DNA of 64,000 nucleotides from Phascolarctobacterium sp. (GTDB taxonomy: Bacteria > Bacillota > Negativicutes > Acidaminococcales > Acidaminococcaceae), in NCBI GenBank assembly GCA_020024105.1, contig JAHHUH010000008.1, positions 17,706 to 81,705 on the forward strand, read 5' to 3'. The notes beneath the pieces were generated by a model. It did not search any database. It was given only the letters and a program-made list of their open reading frames with translations, and was not told the DNA's origin. Both the position numbers and the translations under genes were made by a program. Each line of letters begins with the position of its first letter. Position 1 is the stretch's first letter. Below are positions 8,897-19,062 of this stretch, in pieces.

Positions 8897-8920
8897 TCAG
8901 CTAGCCTTTAATTAGTAAGC

Positions 8921-9697
8921 TTATTTGCCGGTGAAGACCGGGTTACGTTTTTCTTTAAAAGCAGCAATGCCTTCCTTGCAGTCCGCAGTGCCCATTAGCA
9001 AGGCTTGGGTGGTTTCCTCAGTAGCCAAGACCTCATCCAGGGTCATAGCGGTGTTATTCAGATATTTTTTTATCAGACCGATGGAGAGCGGTGCACTCTT
9101 AGCTAGACGGGCAGCCATGGCATAAACAGCCTCTGCCAGCTCTTCTGCCGGGCAGACATGGTTAATCATACCAATTTTTTCAGCAGTAGCTACGTCAATT
9201 AAATCGGCGGTGAACATCAGCTCTTTAGCCTTATGTACGCCAACAGCCTTGGGTAGGAAATACAGGCCACCACAGTCAGGAATCAGGCCTACCTTGGAGA
9301 AGCTTTGGGCAAAACGTGCCTTATCCACTGCATAAACCAGGTCGCAGGCCAACATCAGGTTTACGCCTGCACCGGCAGTAACACCATTAACCATGGCAAT
9401 AAAAGGCTTTTCAATGGTGGTAATCCGCTTAGCAACATTGCCTACCCTGGCAATAAAGGCTTTTTTATCGGCAACATTATCAATGCTGTCCAGATAGGGT
9501 AAATCACCACCGGCACAAAAGGCCTTACCATTGCCGGTCAGAACGGCGCATTTTACCTCAGGGTCGGAGGCTACCTTGTCTAGAGCCTCGTGCAAACCGT
9601 TAATTAAGCCATCGTTCATAGAATTTAAGCTAGAGGGACGATTCATAGTGATTGTGGCAATATTGTTTTCCACTACGTACAAAACTGCATTTTCCAT
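8921..9697 (-). CDS. Enoyl-CoA hydratase/isomerase family protein
   Basis: Crotonase-fold enzyme, 258 residues from the preferred start MENAVLY (GAGGAG 8 nt upstream). The oxyanion-hole motifs are GNGKAFCAGGDL near residue 60 and NGVTAGAGVNLMLACDL near residue 107. It probably acts on an acyl-CoA thioester; whether as hydratase, isomerase or another crotonase cannot be decided. It is monocistronic, with an extended -10 promoter upstream and a terminator downstream. Confidence 0.85.
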   Translation of the reverse strand: MENAVLYVVENNIATITMNRPSSLNSMNDGLINGLHEALDKVASDPEVKCAVLTGNGKAFCAGGDLPYLDSIDNVADKKAFIARVGNVAKRITTIEKPFIAMVNGVTAGAGVNLMLACDLVYAVDKARFAQSFSKVGLIPDCGGLYFLPKAVGVHKAKELMFTADLIDVATAEKIGMINHVCPAEELAEAVYAMAARLAKSAPLSIGLIKKYLNNTAMTLDEVLATEETTQALLMGTADCKEGIAAFKEKRNPVFTGK

Positions 9698-9733
9698 AAA
9701 TAACACTCCTCTTTATTAATAATTCGTACTATT

Positions 9734-9739
9734 ATTATA
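9734..9739 (-). promoter_or_regulatory. Extended -10 promoter of the enoyl-CoA hydratase gene
   Basis: TTGGTATAAT on the minus strand (TG-n-TATAAT), about 37 nt before the start codon; the -35 region is poor. Confidence 0.5.
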
Positions 9740-9766
9740 CCAAGTCTGTTCTCTTTTTGCTAGTAG

Positions 9767-9811
9767 CTAAAAAACCTCTTTTACCCATGCTGTTAATGGA
9801 TAAAAGAGGTT
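9767..9811 (-). terminator. Terminator after codY
   Basis: Inverted repeat with arms at 9773-9783 and 9801-9811 (AACCTCTTTTA / TAAAAGAGGTT), followed by a T-run in the codY direction. Confidence 0.85.
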
Positions 9812-9815
9812 ATGC

Positions 9816-10592
9816 TTATCGATGTTTATTTAATTCTTCAAAAACGAACTCATTATTAACACGGATATAGGTGCCCTTCATGCCCAGGGACCTGGTTTCG
9901 ATTAAGTTGGCACTTTCAAATTTACGTAGTGCATTGACGATGACGGAACGGGTAATCCCCACTCTATCAGCAATTTGGGAGGCTACCAGCAGGCCCTCGT
10001 TGCCGTCCAGCTCACCTAAAATGTTGACAATCGCTTCTAATTCGGAATAGGACAGAGTAGAAAAGGCAATCTGTACCATCATTCTCTTTCTTGTTTCAGC
10101 ATCGCGTTGGAACTCCTGGTCATGGAGAATCTGTACGCCGACAACGGTAGCCGCATATTCGCTTAGCAGAATATCGTTATCATCAAAGGTGCCCTCATAA
10201 TTAGCAATCAGCAGCGTACCTAAGCGCGCACCATTACCGTAAATGGGGATGATGCTGGTAAAATTATCAGCAAATTTACATTCTGCTGCCGGATTAATAC
10301 TGCAACAGGGGTCAGCATGCCTAATATTGGATTTGGTTTCTCTGATGGATAGCAGCATATCTACATAATCCTCCGGAAACTTCTGTTCCGCAATTACCAT
10401 ATCCTTGACTATATCGCAGGAATACTGGTCATTAAGGGAATATCCCTTTAAAGAGCCGTCAGTGCTAACGATAAAAATATTGGCACCGATAACGTCACGC
10501 AGTAATTCTGCAATGGAATAAAATTCCACGTTGCCGCTTTTCTGCAGCATTTTGTTGATTTTTCTTGTCTTTTCTAATAATGATTGTGTCAT
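9816..10592 (-). CDS. codY: GTP- and branched-chain-amino-acid-sensing repressor CodY
   Basis: 258 residues with the usual CodY layout: an N-terminal GAF-type effector domain beginning LLEKTRKINKMLQKS and a C-terminal winged helix-turn-helix (ASQIADRVGITRSVIVNALR). CodY represses nutrient-scavenging genes when GTP and isoleucine/valine/leucine are plentiful. It lies 36 nt after xerC with no terminator between and ends at a strong terminator. In Bacillus hslV and hslU stand between xerC (codV) and codY; here they do not. Confidence 0.96.
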   Translation of the reverse strand: MTQSLLEKTRKINKMLQKSGNVEFYSIAELLRDVIGANIFIVSTDGSLKGYSLNDQYSCDIVKDMVIAEQKFPEDYVDMLLSIRETKSNIRHADPCCSINPAAECKFADNFTSIIPIYGNGARLGTLLIANYEGTFDDNDILLSEYAATVVGVQILHDQEFQRDAETRKRMMVQIAFSTLSYSELEAIVNILGELDGNEGLLVASQIADRVGITRSVIVNALRKFESANLIETRSLGMKGTYIRVNNEFVFEELNKHR

Positions 10593-10628
10593 ACACTTTA
10601 CCCTCCCAACTTTCTCTATGTTTATACG

Positions 10629-11537
10629 TTAAGCACGGGGATGATTCTTTTGGTAGATGTCGGCAATCCGTTCGGTAGTAACATGAGTGTAGATTTGCGT
10701 TGTAGATAGATTAGCATGTCCTAAAAGCTCCTGTACTACCCTTAAATCCGCTCCATGATTAAGCAGGTGAGTGGCAAAGGTATGCCTGATGGTATGGGGG
10801 CTGACCTGCTTGTGTAGGGCCAGCTGGGTAATATACTTATCCAAAATACGGCGCACACTTCTATCTGTCAAGACGCCACCACGATTATTGACAAGTAAGA
10901 AGTCATGCGCTTCTGCATGGTAACGGGTCATCAGCTGCTGCCTTAGAGGCAGGTAGGCTATGATGGCCCGACAGCAGGTGTTCCCCAGGGGAACCAGACG
11001 TTCCTTGTTGCCCTTACCAAGAAGAAAGACGTAGCGGTTTTCCAGGTCAATACGGGTCAATGTTAAACCGACTAATTCCGAAACGCGGCAGCCGGTAGCG
11101 TATAAAAGCTCCAGTGCTACGCGATCACGTAATCCTAAACGCTCCTTGGTCGGCAGGTCCAGCAATTCATTGATTTCGAATTCTTCCAAAAATACAGGCA
11201 ATTTTTTTTCCAACTTAGGGTTCCTTATTCTGACTAGGGGGCTATATTCCAGATAATTTTCGCGCACCATGAATTTAAAAAAGGAGCGTAAGGAGGAAAT
11301 ACGGCGAGCTACTGTTCTACGCGCATAGCTACGCTCGTTTAAAAAAGCCAGATAAGCTCTAATTTCTGCTACACCAACCTGTTGCCAATGGAGATCTGAC
11401 TGAAAGTTTTGGGAGAGAAAATCGGCAAAGCTCATAATATCTCTCTGATAGTTTGTTAAGGTATGACTGGAGGAGTTTTTTTCAACTTCAAGATAATTCA
11501 AAAATCTTTGTAAACAGCCATTTTCTAATCCGTTCAT
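10629..11537 (-). CDS. xerC: Tyrosine recombinase XerC-type
   Basis: 302 residues: an N-terminal core-binding domain (SAM-like, HTLTNYQRDI) and a C-terminal catalytic domain with the RHRHY set, namely Arg in TGCRVSEL, the HxxR of HTIRHTFATHLL, His in LLGHANLSTTQ, and the nucleophilic Tyr in IYTHV. It resolves chromosome dimers at dif. The trmFO-xerC-codY order points to XerC rather than XerD. It has its own promoter at 11650-11678. Confidence 0.9.
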   Translation of the reverse strand: MNGLENGCLQRFLNYLEVEKNSSSHTLTNYQRDIMSFADFLSQNFQSDLHWQQVGVAEIRAYLAFLNERSYARRTVARRISSLRSFFKFMVRENYLEYSPLVRIRNPKLEKKLPVFLEEFEINELLDLPTKERLGLRDRVALELLYATGCRVSELVGLTLTRIDLENRYVFLLGKGNKERLVPLGNTCCRAIIAYLPLRQQLMTRYHAEAHDFLLVNNRGGVLTDRSVRRILDKYITQLALHKQVSPHTIRHTFATHLLNHGADLRVVQELLGHANLSTTQIYTHVTTERIADIYQKNHPRA

Positions 11538-11649
11538 GCTAACTCCTCTTCAGGTCATAAAGCTATTTCAGTTTTTAGGATATGAAGAAAGTCAGTTCTC
11601 TTTGGAGAAGCTAACTTTCTGTATAAAAATTAATCTTTTATTAATTTTT

Positions 11650-11678
11650 ATCATACCACAAAAAACTATTCATGACAA
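11650..11678 (-). promoter_or_regulatory. Sigma-70-type promoter for xerC-codY
   Basis: TTGTCA (11673-11678), a 17-nt spacer and TATGAT (11650-11655) preceded by TGG, i.e. also an extended -10. It lies in the AT-rich gap between trmFO and xerC, leaving a leader of about 105 nt. Confidence 0.7.
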
Positions 11679-11713
11679 GATAAACATATTGCTTTTTATA
11701 ATTACAAATAAAT

Positions 11714-13036
11714 CTAAATGTTATATTCTGTTTTTATTTTATCAAGTGCCTCCAGGCCACGCGCAGCCAGCAGGGCATTCTTTTCTTTTTTCTTGCGAAT
11801 ACGCTGTCCCAGGGGCGGAATGATACCAAAGTTGACATTCATGGGCTGGAATTCCTTGACAGCAGGATTGCTGACATAATTAGCCAGAGCACCATGTGCG
11901 GTTTCTGCCGGGAAGACTACGGGCGGCAGCTCTAATGCTGCACGGGCAGCCTGTAAGCCTGCCATTAGGCCGGAGGCTGCAGATTCTACATAGCCCTCTA
12001 CGCCGGTCATTTGTCCTGCGAAATAAAAACGCGGGTTGGTACGCAGGCAGAAGCGGTTATCCAGGAGCTGGGGAGAATTTAAATATGTATTTTTATGCAT
12101 TACGCCATAGCGGACAAATTCTGCATTTTCCAAGCCGGGAATCATACCGAAAACGCGTCTCTGCTCCGGCCATTTCAGATGGGTCTGGAAGCCGACGATG
12201 TTATAAAGGGAGGCGGCAGCATTATCCTGACGTAATTGAACTACGGCATAGGCCTCCTTACCGGTACGATGGTCCACCAGGCCTACCGGCTTTAAGGGGC
12301 CGAAGCGCATGGTGTCCTCACCACGGCTGGCCATCTCCTCAATGGGCATGCAGGCTTCAAAAAAGGCTTCCTTTTCAAAGTCCTTTACAGGCATTACCTC
12401 AGCTGTGCGCAGGGCTTCCCAAAAGGCCAGATATTCCTCCTTGGTTTCAAAGGGGCAGTTTAAATAGTCTGCGTCACCCTTGTCATAGCGGGAGGCACGG
12501 TAAACCTTGTCATAGTTAAGGGAATCCGCAGTAACAATGGGAGCTGCAGCATCATAGAAGTAAAAGTAGTCCTCATGGAGCAGGCCTTTAATATTGGCAA
12601 AAAGTGCATCGGAGGTCAAGGGGCCGCTGGCTACGACGACTGTACCCTCCAGTGCTTCTAAATCGGTTACCTCCTCATGTATAACACTTACTAGAGGATG
12701 GTTATTTATAATATCGGTAATGCTGGCAGAAAAGCCCTCCCTATCAACAGCCAGAGCACCACCGGCGGGAACCTGGTGGATATCGGCCTGTTGTATAATC
12801 AGGGAGCCGAGACGGCGCATTTCTTCCTTCAGGAGACCTACTGCATTTTCAATATTAGCTGCACGTAGGGAATTACTGCAGACCAACTCTGCGTAATTGT
12901 TGGTTTTATGGGCAGCGCTGCTTTTAACAGGACGCATTTCGTGGAGGATGACGGGAATACCGTATTTAATAATCTGCCAGGTGGCTTCACAGCCGGCTAA
13001 GCCTGCGCCGATAACATGAATGGGATTATGCTTCAC
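11714..13036 (-). CDS. trmFO: Methylenetetrahydrofolate-tRNA-(uracil-5-)-methyltransferase
   Basis: A folate- and FAD-dependent enzyme that makes m5U54 in tRNA, 440 residues. The FAD-binding [12 protein letters not shown] is at the N-terminus, followed by LHEMRP and [22 protein letters not shown] marks the C-terminal part. The start is GTG, overlapping the topA stop by 11 nt; no earlier ATG exists in frame. Confidence 0.95.
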   Translation of the reverse strand: MKHNPIHVIGAGLAGCEATWQIIKYGIPVILHEMRPVKSSAAHKTNNYAELVCSNSLRAANIENAVGLLKEEMRRLGSLIIQQADIHQVPAGGALAVDREGFSASITDIINNHPLVSVIHEEVTDLEALEGTVVVASGPLTSDALFANIKGLLHEDYFYFYDAAAPIVTADSLNYDKVYRASRYDKGDADYLNCPFETKEEYLAFWEALRTAEVMPVKDFEKEAFFEACMPIEEMASRGEDTMRFGPLKPVGLVDHRTGKEAYAVVQLRQDNAAASLYNIVGFQTHLKWPEQRRVFGMIPGLENAEFVRYGVMHKNTYLNSPQLLDNRFCLRTNPRFYFAGQMTGVEGYVESAASGLMAGLQAARAALELPPVVFPAETAHGALANYVSNPAVKEFQPMNVNFGIIPPLGQRIRKKKEKNALLAARGLEALDKIKTEYNI

Positions 13037-15425
13037 TTTCTTTACTTACCTTTCTCGTAGTTTTAGGTTCAGCTGCTTTTTTCGTAGCAGCTTTAGTTGT
13101 TCTGGTAGTTTTCTTGGTTGTGGTAGAGGTTGTCTTTTTCGTCTTGGCAGCTGTCATCTTTTTAGTAGCTTTCCCGGCCGTAGTCTTTTTGGTGGTGGCT
13201 TTCTTTATAGTAGCCTTGGTCGTGGACTGAGCAGCAGCTTCCTTGACGGTAAGCTCAGCTGCCACTGCCAGTGCTTCGGAGACCTCGCTGGTCAGGGTAG
13301 CCGTAGTAACCTTTTTGGTGGTTTTCTTGACGGGCTTACCATTGGCACAGGCTTCATTGCTGCAGTAGAGCTTGACCTTGCCGTTGCGATCCAAATGCTC
13401 CAGCATGTAATGTCCGCAGAGGGGGCATTTTTCCTCCGTAGGCTTATCCCAGGAGGTGAAGGAGCATTCAGGGTAATGATTACAGCCGTAGAAGACTCTT
13501 CTGGTCTTGGTTTTTCTTTCAATAACATCTCCCCCACATAAGGGACATTTAACGCCGATTTTTTTCAGAATGGGCTTGGTATTACGACATTCGGGGAAGC
13601 CGGGGCAGGCTAAAAATTCGCCGAAGCGACCCTTGCGGATAACCATCATCCGTCCACATTTTTCGCAGGGAATGTCGGTTACCTGTACGGGGATTTCTAC
13701 TGCTTCTATTTCCTTATCCGCTACCTCCAGGTTTTGGGCAAAGGGTTCATAAAATTTGTGCAGAATTTCTTCCTTTTGCAATTTATTTTCAGCAATTTCA
13801 TCCAGCTCTTCTTCCAGCTCGGCAGAAAAAGGAATGTCAATTAGGTCTTTAAAATAGGTGGTCAGCATTTCAACGGTCATCTCACCTAAATCGGTTACAG
13901 AAAGCTTTTTGCCCTCCTTGGCAATATAACCGCGGGAAATGACGGTCTGGATAATGGGAGCATAGGTACTGGGACGACCAATCCCCTTTTCCTCCAGCTC
14001 CTTAACCAGGGTTGCTTCTGTATAATGGGCGGGTGGCTCGGTAAAATGCTGTTCAGCCGGTAAGAGCTTGTACAGGCTAAGGGCCGTTCCTGCCGGCAGG
14101 AAGGGTACTTCCTTCTCTTTTTCTGTTTCCGTATATTTGCCGTAAAGGTTTAGATAGCCGGCAAATTTGACAAGTGCGCCACTGGTCCGCAGCTGATAAT
14201 CACCTGCATTAATAAGCATGGTAGTAACCTCATAGACGGCGGGCGTCATCTGGCTGGCCAGGGCTCTTTTCCAGATTAATTCGTAGAGGCGCAGCTGGTC
14301 CCTGCTTAAATAGGGTTCCAGCTCTGCCGGGGTCCGCTGAATACTAGTGGGACGGATGGCTTCATGGGCGTCCTGGGCATTTTTCTTAGTTACAAAGCTG
14401 TTGGGCTTAGTCGGGCAATACTCCGGTCCCAGATGCTCCGTAATATACTGGCGCATTTCATCACGCGCGGTATCAGCAAAACGGACGGAGTCCGTTCTCA
14501 TATAGGTAATTAAGCCTACGGGAGCCTTGCCTACGGTAACTCCTTCGTAAAGCTGTTGAGCCAGCATCATGGTCTTTTTGGTGGAGAAGTTCAGCTTTTT
14601 ATTAGCCTCCTGCTGCAGGCTGGAGGTGGTAAAGGGTGCGGGAGCATTACGTCTTCTTTCCTTTTGGGCTGCTTCGCCGACGATAAATTCTGCCCTGCCG
14701 AGAGCTTCCTCCATGGCCTTGGCTTCTTCCACATTATGAATTTCCAGTTTTTTGCCCTGGTATTTGACTACCTCCGCTTCAAAGAGGGGCGGTAGATGGG
14801 TTTTATGAATAGCATCAGGGTGAGTTGCCTCCCTCAGCTTCGCTGCCAGGGTCCAGTATTCCTGGGGCTCAAATTCTGCAATTTCCTTGTCCCTGTCCGC
14901 AATAATCTTTACGGTTACGGACTGGACGCGTCCGGCACTAAGACCCTTACAGATTTTACGCCAGAGCAGAGGACTTAATTTATAACCGACGATGCGGTCG
15001 ATGATACGTCTCGCCTGTTGGGCATCCACCTTGTGTAAATTGATACCCTTGGGATGCTTGAGGGCATCCTTAACGGCGGTAGGTGTAATTTCGTTAAATT
15101 CAATACGGCATTTGCTTTCCGGGTCAATACCCAGAATGTAGGCTAAATGCCAGCTGATTGCCTCCCCTTCACGGTCCGGGTCAGTTGCGAGATAAACTTT
15201 ATCAGCTTTTTTTGCAAGGCCCTTTAATTCCTTAATCAGGTCGCCCTTGCCACGGATGTTAATGTATTTGGGCGCAAAGTCGTTATCCACGTCCACGCCG
15301 AAGGTGCTTTTGGGCAGGTCACGTAAATGGCCCATGGAGGCGCGTACGGTGTAATTCTTGCCCAGCATTTTTTCTATTGTTTTGGATTTAGTCGGAGATT
15401 CGACAATAACCAAATTATTCGTCAT
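13026..15425 (-). CDS. topA: DNA topoisomerase I
   Basis: Type IA topoisomerase, 799 residues. The TOPRIM domain holds [12 protein letters not shown] and [14 protein letters not shown]; the active-site Tyr is in TYMRTDSVR. Three four-cysteine zinc fingers follow (around residues 590, 635 and 680). A ~70-residue tail of alternating Lys/Thr/Ala then ends the protein, low in complexity and strongly basic. It starts 10 nt after dprA with GGGGG upstream. It relaxes negative supercoils. Confidence 0.96.
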   Translation of the reverse strand: MTNNLVIVESPTKSKTIEKMLGKNYTVRASMGHLRDLPKSTFGVDVDNDFAPKYINIRGKGDLIKELKGLAKKADKVYLATDPDREGEAISWHLAYILGIDPESKCRIEFNEITPTAVKDALKHPKGINLHKVDAQQARRIIDRIVGYKLSPLLWRKICKGLSAGRVQSVTVKIIADRDKEIAEFEPQEYWTLAAKLREATHPDAIHKTHLPPLFEAEVVKYQGKKLEIHNVEEAKAMEEALGRAEFIVGEAAQKERRRNAPAPFTTSSLQQEANKKLNFSTKKTMMLAQQLYEGVTVGKAPVGLITYMRTDSVRFADTARDEMRQYITEHLGPEYCPTKPNSFVTKKNAQDAHEAIRPTSIQRTPAELEPYLSRDQLRLYELIWKRALASQMTPAVYEVTTMLINAGDYQLRTSGALVKFAGYLNLYGKYTETEKEKEVPFLPAGTALSLYKLLPAEQHFTEPPAHYTEATLVKELEEKGIGRPSTYAPIIQTVISRGYIAKEGKKLSVTDLGEMTVEMLTTYFKDLIDIPFSAELEEELDEIAENKLQKEEILHKFYEPFAQNLEVADKEIEAVEIPVQVTDIPCEKCGRMMVIRKGRFGEFLACPGFPECRNTKPILKKIGVKCPLCGGDVIERKTKTRRVFYGCNHYPECSFTSWDKPTEEKCPLCGHYMLEHLDRNGKVKLYCSNEACANGKPVKKTTKKVTTATLTSEVSEALAVAAELTVKEAAAQSTTKATIKKATTKKTTAGKATKKMTAAKTKKTTSTTTKKTTRTTKAATKKAAEPKTTRKVSKESEA

Positions 15426-15435
15426 GATTTTCCCC

Positions 15436-16557
15436 CTACATACGGTAGTATCTTTGGGCTACATCCAGGTCCAGATAGCCCTCTATTTGTAAATTTAAAA
15501 GTTCCATGCTGATAGCGGCTAAATCCTCACCGCTTTGTACGGTCAGTTCCTCCAGCGTGAGAGGTCCCTGTGCCAGCAGATTGTATAGCTTCTGTCCTAG
15601 CTTGGACAGCTGTGGCTGTGGCTTAGGCTCTGCATAGGCATCCGGCAGATCGAAGATATTGGGCTGCAAGGGCTGACGTTGCTTGGCTAGATACCAGTTC
15701 TTAATGTCCTCGAATATCTCCTGAGGACCATCAATCAGCCTCGCACCATTTCGGATGAGGTCATGACAGCCAATACTCTTACCTTCAAAAATATTACCAG
15801 GCACGCAGTAGACCTCCCTACCTTCATCGGCGGCAATATGGGCTGTAATCAGAGCTCCGCTTTTGCGGGCAGCCTCGGCCACTATTACCCCACGGGCTAA
15901 GCCGACGATAATCCTGTTGCGGGCAGGAAAGTTTTGGGGTCTGGGACTGGTTCCGGGTGGGTATTCACTGATTACGGCACCTCTTTCACAAATTCTTTGG
16001 AAAAGCGCCTGATTATCCGGTGGATAGGCAATATCTATCCCACAGCCTAGAACGGCTACGGTAATACCATTTTCCTGTAAGCAACCCTTATGAGCAGCAG
16101 TATCAATTCCTCGGGCACCTCCGCTGATAACGGGAATATTTTCCTTGGCCAGGGAGCGGGCAAAGAATTCCGCTGCCCTCAGACCGTAATGGGAGGCTGC
16201 TCGGGAGCCGACAATGGCAATATTGTAGGGCTGCTGGGGAAGTATACCCTTAACATAGAGTATTAGGGGTGGATCGTTAATTTCTTTCAGGCTAGCAGGA
16301 TAGTCCTCGTCATAAATTGAAAGTAGTCTGACTCCATATTGACGACAGAAAACGGCTATTTTCTTGGGCAGGTCCAGCTGACGGGCATCAAGAAAACGGG
16401 TAATCCCCGTAGGCTTACAGAGTCCTGTCTGTAAGAGGGTCCTACCATCTGCTTCAAAAACCGCTTGTGCGCTACCTAACTGCTTAATCAACTGTGGTAG
16501 CTTAGTTCTTCCTAAACCAGGTACGGCACAGAGCGCCGCAAGATATAAAACGTCCAC
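15436..16557 (-). CDS. dprA: DNA-processing protein DprA
   Basis: Loads RecA on incoming single-stranded DNA. The Rossmann-like core is recognised by AIVGSRAASHYG, ISGGARGIDTAAH and GVIVAEAARKSGALITA; the C-terminus holds a DprA winged helix (LSKLGQKLYNLL). I choose a GTG start at 16557 because AGAGGAG sits 8 nt upstream; the longer ATG reading from 16602 has no ribosome-binding site. It leads the dprA-topA-trmFO operon. Confidence 0.93.
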   Translation of the reverse strand: MDVLYLAALCAVPGLGRTKLPQLIKQLGSAQAVFEADGRTLLQTGLCKPTGITRFLDARQLDLPKKIAVFCRQYGVRLLSIYDEDYPASLKEINDPPLILYVKGILPQQPYNIAIVGSRAASHYGLRAAEFFARSLAKENIPVISGGARGIDTAAHKGCLQENGITVAVLGCGIDIAYPPDNQALFQRICERGAVISEYPPGTSPRPQNFPARNRIIVGLARGVIVAEAARKSGALITAHIAADEGREVYCVPGNIFEGKSIGCHDLIRNGARLIDGPQEIFEDIKNWYLAKQRQPLQPNIFDLPDAYAEPKPQPQLSKLGQKLYNLLAQGPLTLEELTVQSGEDLAAISMELLNLQIEGYLDLDVAQRYYRM

Positions 16558-16640
16558 GAATTCAACTCCTCTAAGTGATGTCGATTGCAAACATTTCTGC
16601 AAGCATGCATGAAAACTTCTTTTTTCTTCATATTATAGTC

Positions 16641-16669
16641 ATTATAGACAGGTTAATTATATCGGTCAA
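16641..16669 (-). promoter_or_regulatory. Strong sigma-70-type promoter for dprA-topA-trmFO
   Basis: TTGACC (16664-16669), a 17-nt spacer and TATAAT (16641-16646). The -35 box overlaps the last codons of the upstream glycosyltransferase gene. Confidence 0.8.
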
Positions 16670-17781
16670 GTAAAACTTTGTTCGTCCAATGCTCGCAGCA
16701 TTTGCTCACAAATGGCCTGGGTGGCATGTTTTCTCGCTTCCTGTCTCGGGTCCTTTTCCGCTGCTGTGCCCGTTGTCAGAAGCTGGGCCGCCCGCTGTTG
16801 GATTTCCTGAGGAGTGTGCACGATATGCGCTCCATATTTTTCTGCCAGGAAAAGGGCATTCTTTTCCTCCTGGCCCGGTAGGGGCTTGTAAATGAAGAAG
16901 CTGAGACCGCTGGCCAGGGCTTCTGCCGCGGTCAGTCCACCTGCCTTGGAGATAAGGATATCTGCACCTAGCATCAGCTTGGGTACGAAATCAATAAAGC
17001 CGTAAACCGTTATCTGCTCGCCATACTGTTGGCGCAGCTGAGTGGCCAGCTCTTCGTTATTACCGGTGACGATGATCAGCTTGAGGGAGGGATTTTGCAG
17101 CTCCAGCAGGGAAGCAGCAATTTCTGCCATGGGCAGTAGGCCTTCCCCACCCCCCATAATCAGGCAGACCTTTTCTGTGGGCAGCCAATGGTATTTCCGG
17201 CGGACCTCCTCCCTGCTGTGCTCTGAAAAGGCCTGACGCAGAGGAATTCCCGTTGCTTGGCCGGAAGCATTCTGGGGCAGCAGGGGCAGCAGGGCCTCGT
17301 CTCCTAAAAAGTAGGTATCCACTCTAGGGCAGAGCCACCAGCGGTGAATGGTAAAATCGGTAACGACGACGCCTAGATAGATATCTGGACGATATTCTTT
17401 TTTATAGATACTGATGATACCGGCAGGGGTAGCGTGGGTAGCCAGCACAGCATCGGGATTAACTCCTTGAAGATAGCTTCGGCCTAGACGGGCTAAAAGC
17501 CTGTTTAGCAGCTCCCGCATCCAGAGAGAGCCGCTTTCCCGGTTACTCCATTTATAGCTTAATTCATAGAGCCAGGGGCAGTGTTTCAAAATCCACAGGT
17601 AGCTTTTTAAAAAGCCTGTTCCCAGAAAGCTGGGAAAGAAATCAAAAATATTTCCGTGGACGACTTTTACCTGGGGATTTTTTTGTAAATATTCCTGAAG
17701 TGCTTCTGCCGCTAGTCGATGTCCTGCACCAATGGGTGCGGAGAGCAACAGAATTGTAAATTTTTTGTGATTATTAAACAT
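16666..17781 (-). CDS. MGDG-synthase/MurG-like glycosyltransferase
   Basis: A 371-residue GT-B enzyme. The N-terminal half is of the monogalactosyldiacylglycerol-synthase type (LSAPIGAGHRLAAEAL, then ATHATPAGI). The C-terminal half is MurG-like with IMGGGEG, FVPKLMLGADILISKAGGLT and a Glu-containing donor site (AEALASG). It probably transfers a sugar from a nucleotide donor to a lipid at the membrane; the product is unknown. The start at 17781 has GGTGG at good spacing; an upstream in-frame GTG does not. Confidence 0.8.
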   Translation of the reverse strand: MFNNHKKFTILLLSAPIGAGHRLAAEALQEYLQKNPQVKVVHGNIFDFFPSFLGTGFLKSYLWILKHCPWLYELSYKWSNRESGSLWMRELLNRLLARLGRSYLQGVNPDAVLATHATPAGIISIYKKEYRPDIYLGVVVTDFTIHRWWLCPRVDTYFLGDEALLPLLPQNASGQATGIPLRQAFSEHSREEVRRKYHWLPTEKVCLIMGGGEGLLPMAEIAASLLELQNPSLKLIIVTGNNEELATQLRQQYGEQITVYGFIDFVPKLMLGADILISKAGGLTAAEALASGLSFFIYKPLPGQEEKNALFLAEKYGAHIVHTPQEIQQRAAQLLTTGTAAEKDPRQEARKHATQAICEQMLRALDEQSFT

Positions 17782-17816
17782 ATATTCCACCGTATAGTAA
17801 AGTTTTAGAAAAATAC

Positions 17817-17863
17817 TTGAATATCAAACGTTATTATTGTATCATATTCTTAATGTATTTCAA
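17817..17863. promoter_or_regulatory. Two face-to-face promoters with overlapping -10 boxes
   Basis: Plus strand: TTGAAT (17817-17822), 17 nt, TATCAT (17840-17845), for the nicotinate phosphoribosyltransferase. Minus strand: TTGAAA (17858-17863), 16 nt, TACAAT (17836-17841), for the glycosyltransferase. The two -10 boxes share bases, so RNA polymerase cannot open both at once. Confidence 0.65.
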
Positions 17864-17901
17864 TATTGATTATTTCATTGATTGTTTTGGAGGCATAAAG
17901 A

Positions 17902-18957
17902 ATGAAGCATAGATTACCCGTTGAAAAATTTAATTTCCCTGTAGAAAAGATTAGAGCTGGTTATTACAGTGACGCTTATTTCCTGCGTACTGAAGAAATT
18001 TTGAACAGCGATAATCATCATCCCCGCGTATTGATGCAGATTTTTACCCGTGAGCATGTGGTTGTTTGCGGTACTGATGAGGTTATTGCCCTTTTCAAAA
18101 CCTGCGCTTTCAATTATGAAAACATCGTTATCCATTCCCTGCATGATGGTGATGAGGTGGACGCATGGGAAACCATTATGACCATCGAAGGCGATTTGGC
18201 TGACTTTGCTCATCTGGAAACCGTATATCTGGGCATCCTGGCTCGTGAAAGCCGTATTGCTACCAATGTCCGCAATGTTATCAATGCGGCTAACGGCAAG
18301 CCGGTTCTCTTCTTCCCTGCTCGTTATGATATCTACACTACACAGGAGGCAGACGGCTATGCAGCTATGATTGGCGGTCTGAAGGGCTTCTCCACAGATG
18401 CCAATGCTTTAGCAAGTGGTGGTAAGGGCTTGGGTACTATCCCCCATGCTCTGATTGCTACCTATGGTGGCGATACTGTAAAAGCAACTGATGCTTTTGA
18501 TAAATATGTTGATCCGAGCATTGCCAGAATCGCTCTGGTAGATTTTGACAACGACTGCGTAAATACCTCCTTGGCTGTTGCAAGAAAATTGGGCCGTAAG
18601 CTGGTAGGTGTACGCCTTGATACCTCCGGAACCATGGTTGATAAGAGCCTGTGGAATCAGATCGGCCGCTTCAACCCCACCGGTGTTAATGCAGAATTAG
18701 TTCGCAATGTACGTAAGGCTTTGGATGCAGAAGGCTTCGATTATGTGAAGATTATCGTTTCCGGCGGCTTCAATCCTAAACGTATTGCTGAATTTGAAGC
18801 AGCAGGTGTTCCCGTTGATACCTATGCAGTAGGCTCCAACTTCTTTGACGGTAACATTAACTTTACTGCTGACATCGTTATGGTAGATGGTAAGCCCTGC
18901 GCTAAGGCCGGCCGTGAATATCTGCCCAATGACCGTATGGAAAAAATCGAATGGTAA
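17902..18957 (+). CDS. Nicotinate phosphoribosyltransferase family protein
   Basis: 351 residues. It converts nicotinate and PRPP to nicotinate mononucleotide in NAD salvage. Recognisable blocks are AGYYSDAYFLRT near the N-terminus, FPARYDIY, the glycine-rich GGKGLGTIPHALI, LVDFDNDC and IIVSGGFNPKRI (phosphate-binding end of the barrel). The length matches the shorter bacterial branch. GGAGG lies 8 nt before the ATG. Confidence 0.87.
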   Translation: MKHRLPVEKFNFPVEKIRAGYYSDAYFLRTEEILNSDNHHPRVLMQIFTREHVVVCGTDEVIALFKTCAFNYENIVIHSLHDGDEVDAWETIMTIEGDLADFAHLETVYLGILARESRIATNVRNVINAANGKPVLFFPARYDIYTTQEADGYAAMIGGLKGFSTDANALASGGKGLGTIPHALIATYGGDTVKATDAFDKYVDPSIARIALVDFDNDCVNTSLAVARKLGRKLVGVRLDTSGTMVDKSLWNQIGRFNPTGVNAELVRNVRKALDAEGFDYVKIIVSGGFNPKRIAEFEAAGVPVDTYAVGSNFFDGNINFTADIVMVDGKPCAKAGREYLPNDRMEKIEW

Positions 18958-19007
18958 TTTTTCAGTCCCTGCCCTGTGCCTGTGACTGACATGCTGGAAT
19001 AGCAAGT

Positions 19008-19039
19008 AAAGCACTGCTTTTCATAGGCAGTGCTTTTTT
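19008..19039 (+). terminator. Terminator after the nicotinate phosphoribosyltransferase gene
   Basis: Ten-base-pair stem AAAGCACTGC / GCAGTGCTTT with a 9-nt loop and six T. It ends only 24 nt before hydF, whose own promoter was not found, so some read-through is likely. Confidence 0.8.
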
Positions 19040-19062
19040 GTAGCTTAGAAAGGAGCTTTCAC

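Noticed and set aside
11896..12519. A 207-codon open frame antisense to trmFO
   Set aside because: Composition is Arg/Pro/Gly-rich as expected from an antisense frame, and trmFO is certain on the other strand.
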